Assembly: GCA_001579985.1 (NCBI GenBank)
Contig: LRSR01009928.1
Span: forward strand, 1 to 24,270
Direction of reading: 5' to 3'
DNA from: Hypsibius dujardini
Lineage: Eukaryota > Tardigrada > Eutardigrada > Parachela > Hypsibiidae
Length of the DNA: 24,270 bases
Shown here: positions 17,286 through 24,270 of the stretch, in pieces
Layout of the letters: every line of letters begins with the position of its first letter
Position numbering within the stretch: the stretch's first letter is position 1
Notes under the pieces: model-generated
Seen by the model: the letters and a program-made list of their open reading frames with translations, nothing else
Databases searched by the model: none
Told to the model about the DNA's origin: nothing
Made by a program: the position numbers and the translations under genes

Positions 17286-20200
17286 TTAGAATTTAGAATC
17301 TGGTCGACTAATCAGGTAAGCAGCGATGCGGGGTTGGGCCTTCACGTTGTTAAAGACGATCTTTACAGCGGGATATAACGCCAGGGATTCGTTGGCCAGG
17401 ACGTTGTGATGCAGGACGCTGTCCACAACTGCCGATTCAAAAGACGTTTCGGTGTGTGCGTATTTGTAAGCTCATTTAAACACGAGGGAAAAAGCGTGCG
17501 CTAACCAAGTTAAGCCATTTACCTCGGCCGTGTGTTAAAACGCGCAATGGGTACGAGTCAAACGGCTTAACTCGGTTAGCGCAAGGGTTTTGCAACGTGT
17601 GTAGGTGAAATCTAACGGTGACTTTAACCCGTTAACGTCCAGTGCCAAATCAGACACGATTTGAATGCTAGAAGTATTTTTGTTCTGTTCAATTAAGAAA
17701 GAAATTAATTTTCAAATTTTTTTGGGCGACTGAAAAAATTGTGCTTTTTGGGCTGATCACTGTCCACTGTCGGAGTTAGAAACAAAATTACCGATGAAAA
17801 CTGTTTCTTGCACTTCTCCGTGCCTTATTTGATTAAACCATCAATCAATCAATCGATGAGTTGCCATGTCGTCATTTGACAACTTTGAGCGTTAACGGGT
17901 TAATTCTCCAACCAAAATGACCGTACAGTTGAATAGCGCGATGTCAGCAGCGGTAATCTACAATTTTGAGGCCAAACTCAAATCAGAGGGCATATTAAAC
18001 GGTTCAAAGTAGTTTCGCTATGTAGAGTGTTGCTTACATGATTCCCAACTGTAAATCCGTTATTGCCATGCATGCTAATGAACCGGTCGTAGTTGGTCAA
18101 AGCCACCGGTATCACGTGATCCCGAAATTTCCGGATATTGTCAGCCTTCACACAAATACAGTGTAGCAAAATTGGCTTATCCCAAACTCATTTTGGAATC
18201 GATTTGGCATGAGACGAATATTATGTAGATGTCAGGGGGCGGGGCTATTCGATTGAATTGGACTAGAACTGCAAGAGAAGGTTTCTCGAATATGTCTGTA
18301 GCTCCGCCTCCCGATCTTCGAGTATTATTTGGTTGCCGCCAATCCATTCCAAATTGAATTTGGGATAAGAGAAGGTTATTCCAGGCGTGCGAAGGCCCAC
18401 AATATTAACTTTGCAGCTGACTTTAATTAGGCCGAAAACTAACAAAAGAAGATGATTCATACCTTTTCCAAAGGCCCATCCTGTGATTCTCCCAGACTTA
18501 TAGCAGCGGACAGTAAATCCCCGATAGCGTCCAATGCGGAATCCACTAAAACTTGCTCCCACTTGTCCTCACCGGCCAGGTCTGCAGTAAAGGAACAAAA
18601 AATGCGGGATCAAAGACAATGCGCATTTACGAGGAATTCGCATCTTCGTTTTTTTGGTCAAAAATCTTCCCGGGTTGCAGGCCGTGGTAGCCCCAAACCT
18701 TTTTAATTTATACTCGAATCTCATTTATTCTGAAGATATAATGAGTTTTGCAAACTTTTGGCCATTCCCAAAAACTCGAAAATGACACATAACGTCATCA
18801 TAGGCTCCTTCTTCCGTTTTGGTACCAGGCAAACGCTATGGGTTGAATCAGTATATGGGTTGAATCGGTGGCGTGGCGGAGGGTGCCACAAGTGTAAATT
18901 GAATGAGTGTTGTTTACAATCTACATGGGCTCTGACCCAGATCCCAGTATATGGGTTGAATCGGTGGCGTGGCGGAGGGTGCCACAAGTGTAAATTGAAT
19001 GAGTGTTGTTTACAATCTACACTTGTGGCGCCCTCTGCCACCCCACCGATTCAACCCATAGCGTTTGCCTGGTACTCTTTTCGAAAATTTACAGCGCTGA
19101 GCCAAAATGGCTCCCTTTATTTTACAATTAGTTTCTGTAGTCATGATTATGGTGTTTGGTTTGTTGTCATTTGAAACGCCTGCTTCAATGTCCGGGGAGC
19201 CGTATGGGACAGACGGACAAACTTCAATTATGTTTACTATGGTAGGCGGCTCGAATAAAAACTGTCCGCGTGTTGCTGGTGGACCCTCTGTATTACACAA
19301 AGTTTTTCCGATCGACTTGGTTTGGGGATTTTTCATGTGCCTACTGCAAATCCTCATACTCGAATTTCTGGAATTTGAAATAACGCTTCACATTTTAAAG
19401 TTATGAATTGTGGACCTCCATTTCATTTTGGGATGGGATGAAGTTTTGAGGTCTACGAGCCATAACTTTTGAATTTGAATTCATGAAGCGAAATTATTAT
19501 GAAGCATTATTGAGAATTTCAGAAATCTGAGTATGAGGATTTACAGTAGGCACATGAAAAGCCTAAAACCAAGTCAACCGGAAAAACTTTCTCAAATAAA
19601 GCTTTCAGAAGAATGTCCAAATGGGATAAGGAGACCTGATGATGTCACGTGACGTATTTTGAAAATAAATAGAAAAGCAAAAGTTTGCAAACTCAAACGA
19701 CTTCTGCGAGAAGAAAAAACATACTGCAAGCTGGAAATAATTTTCCTTGCTAACACGTTCGGCGATCCGGCTTGGGTTTTCAACACACAAAAACGCCGGG
19801 TTACCCTTAAATAGTTCGTGCTCTGTTTCCTTAGCACTGGAATTGTATTTTGATTAGGCTTGAATTCTATGTTTTATTCTCTGAATTCCTTTCAATGCTT
19901 ACAAGGAAATTACTCCACTCTCTCCGGCATATTTATTTACTTCTAAATATGCCGGATGCCCCTTTGTTTGGGTGTTTTCGCTGCATTTTCCTCAGATATT
20001 AACAGACAGAAGTAATCAATTCGTCGGGGAAAGAGGAGTAATCTGCTTCTTAGAGATCCTTGAGATGTTAATTCGACTGTCATACACACGTGGCAAAAAC
20101 CTTGCGCTAACCGAGTTAAGCCATTTCACTCGCTTGACGCACGGTTGTTGTGCAAAGCCCCGAGTTGAAGTGCTTAATTCGGTCAGCGCAAAGTTTTTTG

Positions 20201-20822
20201 CCACGTGTGTATTTCATCTTGAGAGCGATTCATTTCTGTAACTTACGGAACTGTCGAGCCAGGTACCGAACGATGGCACCGCTCTGCGCCACCGGTCGGT
20301 TATTCACCTCCAGAATGGGGATTCCACCCCATGGAGTTGCTATACCAAAGGCCAAAAACCATTAAAGCATAGTAGGGAGGATCTTCTAAAGTGAGCGACA
20401 GAATTTAATCTAATTAAGGGTCCCGAAAATGGGCAAAAGGGGCGGGGCAGGGGTAATACTTGAGCAATCAACCAATCAACCAGCGGAGCTCCGGAGCAAT
20501 CGGAGCGGAGTTGATTGGTTGATTGTACTGATTAAGAGTTGAACAATCAAGCAATCAACTCCGTTCCGATTGCTCCGAAGCTCCGCTGATTGATTGTTCA
20601 CCACTGCCCCGCCCCTTTTGCCCATTTTCGGGACCCTTCATTAGATTAAATTCTGTCGCTTGCTTACTATACAAAATCACACCTACTCAGTTTGTATTCC
20701 GGCCATTTTGCTACGTCAATGCGAACGTCTTCGAACTTCTGGAAGGCAGCCGCAAAAATCAGCCGAATAAGTTCCGCCCGACCCCGCCCATCGAAATAAA
20801 TTAGCCTATAATCCGCTGGCAT
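17286..20822 (-). CDS. Sigma-class-like glutathione S-transferase, complete, 6 exons
   Basis: Minus-strand exons: 20822-20687, 20339-20247, 18581-18463, 18145-18038, 17957-17927, 17428-17286 (TAA). Total 630 nt, 209 aa, normal for a sigma or prostaglandin-D-synthase-type GST. The thioredoxin-like half has [20 protein letters not shown] with the likely catalytic Tyr9, Trp40-Pro-Glu-Tyr-Lys44, the cis-proline loop [11 protein letters not shown] (Pro53) and [13 protein letters not shown] (Gln64-Ser65) for glutathione binding. The helical half has [36 protein letters not shown] and the C-terminal [12 protein letters not shown]. Exon 5 is only 31 nt; its donor (GTACGG) was chosen because it alone restores the frame into FVDSVLHHN. 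The enzyme conjugates glutathione to electrophiles or isomerises prostaglandin H2; the substrate cannot be read here. It lies downstream of IFT52 on the same strand. Confidence 0.93.
17479..17602. mobile_element. MITE family B, copy 3 (last GST intron)
   Basis: Ends AACACGAGGGAAAAAGCGTG and GGGTTTTGCAACGTGTGT, inner arms GCGCTAACCAAGTTAAGCCA and GGCTTAACTCGGTTAGCGC. It lies 21 bp from the next element. Confidence 0.85.
17624..17903. mobile_element. TTAA-flanked piggyBac-like MITE, family F, copy 2
   Basis: TTAA at 17624-17627 and 17900-17903 flanks a 272-bp element with perfect terminal inverted repeats CCCGTTAACG / CGTTAACGGG. A TTAA target and CCC-starting ends are the hallmark of piggyBac elements. 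There is no transposase. Located in the last GST intron. Confidence 0.85.
18822..19075. mobile_element. Inverted-repeat element with internal 96-bp direct duplication
   Basis: Ends GTACCAGGCAAACGCTATGG and CCATAGCGTTTGCCTGGTAC are perfect inverted repeats; pairing continues imperfectly for about 60 bp (GAATCGGTGG, GCCACAAGTGTA). A 96-bp unit starting CAGTATATGGGTTGAATCGG at 18849 repeats from 18945. Located in GST intron 2. Confidence 0.88.
19299..19590. mobile_element. Inverted-repeat element of 292 bp (GST intron 2)
   Basis: The left arm from 19299 (AAAGTTTTTCCG, GACTTGG, TTCATGTGCCTACTG, AAATCCTCATACTC) pairs with the right arm ending 19590 (GAGTATGAGGATTTACAGTA, GGCACATGAAAAG, CAAGTC, GGAAAAACTTT). 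The centre is AT-rich and non-coding. Confidence 0.8.
20084..20210. mobile_element. MITE family B, copy 4, best-preserved (GST intron 2)
   Basis: Ends ACACACGTGGCAAAAACCTT and AAGTTTTTTGCCACGTGTGT; inner arms GCGCTAACCGAGTTAAGCCA and TGCTTAATTCGGTCAGCGC. TA borders the element on both sides. It ends 37 bp before the exon boundary at 20247. Confidence 0.88.
20395..20659. mobile_element. Inverted-repeat element, family A, full-length copy (GST intron 1)
   Basis: Perfectly matching ends GCGACAGAATTTAATCTAAT and ATTAGATTAAATTCTGTCGC, then GGGTCCCGAAAATGGGCAAA and AGGGGCGGGGCAGG in both arms, then ATCAACC-type tracts and a second internal palindrome (CGGAGCTCCGGAGCAATCGG). Total 265 bp. Confidence 0.88.
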
Positions 20823-21347
20823 TGTGTGTGCAATTCAGTAGGATCATCGAAGTAATTTATTCGGACCAGAGGATTAGATAGAAAATATTTAAAAAAATCG
20901 CTCTCAAAGCAACGCGTAACAGGCGCGTTTTTTTCGACAACGGACGTGTGTGTTATTGAATCAAACGATGCTGTTGGCAGGATGGAATATACAAGCTAAC
21001 AGTGCGCGCTAACTGTGCGCGCTAACTGTGCGCGCTAAGAGTGCGCACTATTCAGTGTGCGCTAAGAGTGCGCGCTATTCAGTGCGCACTAAGAGTGTGC
21101 GCTATTCAGTGCGCGCTAAGAGTGTGCGCTATTCAGTGTGCGCTAAGAGTGTGCGCTATTCAGTGCGCGCGCGCTGAGCCCATTTCCGGCGCGCGTCTCA
21201 GATGGCCAGAACAGATGATTTCTTACTGCCGCACCACAGCCAGAGTCACTGTGAAAAAGAGTTATTGTCATCGTTTGTTTGACTGGGAAGAGATATGACG
21301 TGTGCGGTTTTTGGTGCGCGCAGGGGAGTTAAGTGAATTTGGTTTTG
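20823..21347. other. Spacer between IFT52 and the downstream GST, with tandem GC repeat
   Basis: This 525-bp stretch holds the IFT52 3' flank and the GST promoter. AATAAA on the minus strand at 20861-20856 is a possible IFT52 poly(A) signal. A tandem array fills about 21001-21175. No other gene seen. Confidence 0.6.
21001..21175. repeat. GTGCGCGCTA tandem repeat, alternating purine-pyrimidine
   Basis: First simple GTGCGCGCTAACT units (13 bp), then longer GTGTGCGCTATTCA / GTGCGCTAAGA units, ending in CAGTGCGCGCGCGCTGAG. Confidence 0.9.
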
Positions 21348-23159
21348 TCACTGGGTCCAACCGGAACTCTTGAAATTGAGGAGATGCATGGCCACATGTT
21401 CGAGCAGTTCCTTCTCCGTCCTGACTGGCGGAATGGATTGCGGTCCGAGGGACAATGCGGTCGTGATTTTATTGATGTAGACCGTCAAGTCATCGGCGTT
21501 GCGATCTGTGTGGGAGAGAGGGGAAAAAATAAGAATGGAGAAAGTACGGCGCGAGCGATATAAATCTTTTTGTGTGAGTTGTCGCTTGAGAAGATCGATA
21601 ATTTGGCGTACGATTCTCCCAACCTTATTCCGTCTCGTTTTATATAAAATATACTTACTTTTTTTACTGTACTGCGGTACAGAAAAAAAAGTCGAGCGAC
21701 TTGTTTTCTATTTTTAAAAAAATTAATTATTGCACCGAGCCGAGCCATTTTATTAAGTTTTAAGCGATTTTAAATATTTAGCATAATTTTTTTAATTTGC
21801 CTGTTTTGTTTTAAATAACGCGGAACAACATTCAAGAGAGGAATTTAACGATCTGATTTAGCTCTTAAATAATTTTAGTTTTCTAACAAAAACGAATTTT
21901 TTTTAATTTAATTAACTGAATTTTTTGAATTGGCTAATTATTTTAAATAACACGGAAGAACATTCAAGATAAGGCAAACACATTAAGGACCGAAGCTTAC
22001 GATCAAGCACGACATGATTGAGTTTCTCACGTCCAGCCACAAACTCCTTATTGAAGTCGAACATCTCCAGCTGCGGTCGCGGGAGATCGTCAAACGTCGG
22101 CGGGTAGACCGCCGGCTGCATACTCGGGTAGACCCCGTCGAACTTAGGCGCCACCAGCGACAACGGCTCATTCTCCGCGCCAACCTCCCGAAACGCCTGC
22201 AACACCTCCGCGATCTTCGCCATACTCGGCGCATCACAATCCGTCTCATAAACCCGCTTCAAGTTCCCCGCCGAACCGTTCCCCGAACCCACCAAACCGT
22301 TCCCCGAACCCACCAAACCGTTCACCGAACCGTTCCCCGAACTGTTCCCCGAACCGTAGACCACGCCCCCGAACCGTTCCAGCACGGGAGTCACCCGGCT
22401 GGCAATCTCAGCAATGTCGACAATCGGTTCGGACTCCGGGACGTCCGACTCGTCCGGCAGGACGCGCGGCAGCTTTTCCGCCAGAATCAACCCGAACAAC
22501 CGATCGACCAGGGTTAAATTCTCCTCTTTTTCGATGAAACCATCGTGGAATATCTGCACCGAACTGATGGTCAGGATCCTCCCGCCCTTGGGGCTCTGTG
22601 GGTCCGCGTAGAACCCACAGATCGGTTTCTGCATGGGGTGACAGGCACTTCCGGTGATGAGGAGTGGGATGGCTGGGGACTTGACTTTCATGGTCGAACC
22701 GTAAGGGAACAGAAAGCCTCCCTGATTTTGCACGGTGTTGTTTGACGTGGTGGTGCGTTGCAGGTACCCGTCGGTGATTAAGGCCTCCTTCGGGATAAAG
22801 TACTTTTTGAAGGTGCTCCGGATTACGGAATCGGAATTGACGGTCATCCCGTATTCTTCCAGGAGGTAGTTGAGGTTGCTCTCGACGGTCTCATCGCTGC
22901 CGAGCAGGACGACAAGGTAGCCGCCGAGTTTGAGGTACTGCCTCAAGTCGGCAAACTCCTTGGCGGTGAACTTTTTCTGGCTTCCCGCGAAGACGACGAG
23001 ACGGCAGCGTGAGAGGAGATCGTTGGCGAAGATATTCTTGGAGGATTCCACGGCCCAAGTCTGGCGGAGTCGTTTGGCGAGGAGACGGTACCCGGAGTCG
23101 GGGGTGTTTTTCTCCCCCTGCCCACATGAGAATATTATTTCTAACTGATTTGAGCCCAT
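21348..23159 (-). CDS. IFT52: IFT52 (OSM-6), intraflagellar transport complex B core subunit, complete, 2 exons
   Basis: Minus-strand exons 23159-22001 and 21505-21348 (TGA), 1,317 nt, 438 aa; human IFT52 is 437 aa. The N-terminal GIFT domain is clear: KEFADLRQYLKLGGYLVVLL, NLNYLLEEYGMTVNSDSVIR, KKYFIPKEALITDGYLQR, FLFPYGST and the final EKEENLTLVDRLFGLI. The middle segment NEPLSLVAPKFDGVYPSMQ, followed by PAVYPPTFDDLPRPQLEMFD, is the region that in other species contacts IFT70 and IFT88. The second exon (DDLTVYINKITTALSLG ... KELLEHVAMHLLNFK) is the C-terminal domain that pairs with IFT46. Junction C|AT codes His at a variable site. A Gly/Ser/Asn-rich insert (GSGN repeats) is encoded by an 18-bp tandem repeat at about 22274-22359. 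It scaffolds the IFT-B1 core in cilia. Confidence 0.95.
22274..22359 (-). repeat. In-frame coding minisatellite in IFT52
   Basis: Tandem CCGTTCCCCGAACC-type units (plus strand), some extended by CACCAAA, encode GSGNSSGNGSVNGLVGSGN-like sequence. It lies between the GIFT domain and the IFT70-binding segment. Confidence 0.9.
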
Positions 23160-24270
23160 GCCGCAGTAATGGCGCCCAAATTCGAAGGGAATTTCATAAG
23201 AATTTGACTGACTCTATTTTCGAATTGTTAAAGTGCCTTGGATAGTTTTCCGTGTGTTATGATCGATATTGGTCGGGTGAATTTAATTTCCACCGCGGTG
23301 TGTGTGTGTGTATCGTGATTGGTTAGTATGGCATGGTGACCGACTGATCAGAGGAACAGGTAGGCCCATGGATTGATTAATCAATACTGCGTAGGATGGT
23401 TCGCAGGCTTGGATCCTTCAGTTGTGTTTGTTACCCACTTCGCTTTTAATGCGCTTCACAACCCATTACAACTGCAACTGCTCTTACTTGTTAGAACTAA
23501 GGAGTCACTATACAGAACGATAATGCGTACTGTCCCTTAGTGCTACATGTTTGGGGACGCTCAATTTTTTAAGAGGCAATTTGTTACCACAAGGCTGCAG
23601 GCTGCTTTGATTGTTGCCCACAAGATTACACTGCGTATTCGCGTAACAAAGTGGTCTTGTGGCCAACTATTTCCGCATCAAATCAAAGCAGCCTGCAGCC
23701 TTGTGGTAACAAATTGCCTCTTGACAAATCGAACATCCCGATTTTTCTGACTAAAGGTGTCTTTTACTTTTTTAACAAGGCTTTGTTTTTTATCACACTT
23801 TCTATGCGTTTGATTGGGCGCACAGGCGCCGTGTGTTTGAACACGAACGTGGGAATGTCCCTTCTGGTATTTTATGCCATCAAGGAAAAATGCAACCTTA
23901 ACCCCTGCGCGTTCCTACCACCTCAGGGAGATGTTACTTGCGTTTTCCGCACGCAAGCGGATTTTAATTGTTAAACGTCAAAATTTCAGACGTGTTTTAC
24001 CAGATACTGAGAGATAGCCGCCAGCATGTCGCAATTGTGCAGGTGGGGTGATGTTACACTGCGAGTACATGTCGTGTATTGTTCGAGTCCACACTTTGAC
24101 CAGGACCGTGCCGTACCTCGACGATTGAGTGCCACAATCGGAACACTTTTGAACATGGTCTTTTCTTGCGCCTCCAATCGAAGTGGACATTTTCATAAAC
24201 AACTCTTTCTCATTAAGCCGATATTTCGCGTGTGACAGGGCGCATCAACGTTCAGTGTTATCCGAGGCTT
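23160..24270. other. Upstream flank of IFT52, no confident gene
   Basis: Contains a (TG)n run at 23298-23311, a long fold-back at 23571-23724 and several reading frames of 60 to 107 codons that I cannot link to any family. The IFT52 promoter should be in the part nearest 23160. Confidence 0.55.
23571..23724. mobile_element. Fold-back element (near-complete hairpin)
   Basis: AAGAGGCAATTTGTTACCAC plus AAGGCTGCAGGCTGCTTTGA at 23571-23610 is exactly reversed at 23685-23724. A second inner pairing (GTTGCCCACAAGA against TCTTGTGGCCAAC) brings the arms to within about 30 bp of each other. No coding content. Confidence 0.9.

Noticed and set aside
22014-22517. Plus-strand 167-codon frame rich in Arg and Thr
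   Set aside because: Antisense shadow of IFT52; its repeats mirror the coding minisatellite.
23547-23974. Plus-strand frames of 67 and 107 codons
   Set aside because: The first overlaps the fold-back element; the second shows no family resemblance, no splice context and no conserved motif I recognise.
23978-24235. Overlapping frames on both strands near the window end
   Set aside because: Three frames of 63 to 74 codons compete over the same bases and none resembles a known protein; a terminal exon of an outside gene remains possible but unsupported.

Overview
The window is nuclear DNA of an animal, most likely an invertebrate; I cannot name the phylum. Every gene is split by GT-AG introns. 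The proteins are animal-like: COPI gamma, two intraflagellar transport (IFT-B) subunits, a sigma-type glutathione S-transferase (GST) and DPH3. The introns and spacers are crowded with short inverted-repeat elements, minisatellites and two tetranucleotide families, (CAGA)n and (ATCA)n. All exon models were built by hand from splice sites, reading phase and remembered family sequences; no search was run.

Layout. 122-1195 (+): last two exons of a KH-domain RNA-binding protein whose 5' part lies outside the window. 7062-2043 (-): complete coatomer gamma subunit, 6 coding exons, 892 aa. 7979-15197 (+): complete IFT70/TTC30, 11 exons, 654 aa, head-to-head with coatomer gamma across about 0.9 kb. 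16431-15460 (-): complete DPH3, 4 exons, 81 aa. 20822-17286 (-): complete sigma-like GST, 6 exons, 209 aa. 23159-21348 (-): complete IFT52, 2 exons, 438 aa. From 23160 to the end I see a fold-back element but no gene I can support. In all five complete genes the exon phases close exactly and the lengths fall close to the family norm.

How the genes relate. IFT70 and IFT52 are direct binding partners in the IFT-B1 core. Here they lie within about 15 kb on opposite strands, 3' ends facing each other, with DPH3 (diphthamide synthesis) and the GST between them. Coatomer gamma is a vesicle-coat subunit sharing the intergenic region with IFT70. The neighbours are otherwise functionally unrelated, as is usual in a compact animal genome.

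Mobile DNA. At least seven non-autonomous inverted-repeat families are visible: A (GC-rich arms, 3 copies), B (about 110-127 bp, 4 copies), C (2 copies), a hAT-like element inside one C copy with an 8-bp target duplication, a nested pair D/E, a TTAA-flanked piggyBac-like family F (2 copies), and single elements at 18822-19075, 19299-19590 and 23571-23724. The most striking observations are five tandem copies of a coatomer gamma 3' splice site, the nested hAT insertion with its empty-site paralogue, the WG-rich tail of the KH protein and the IFT70/IFT52 pairing. I found no wholly new multi-gene system.
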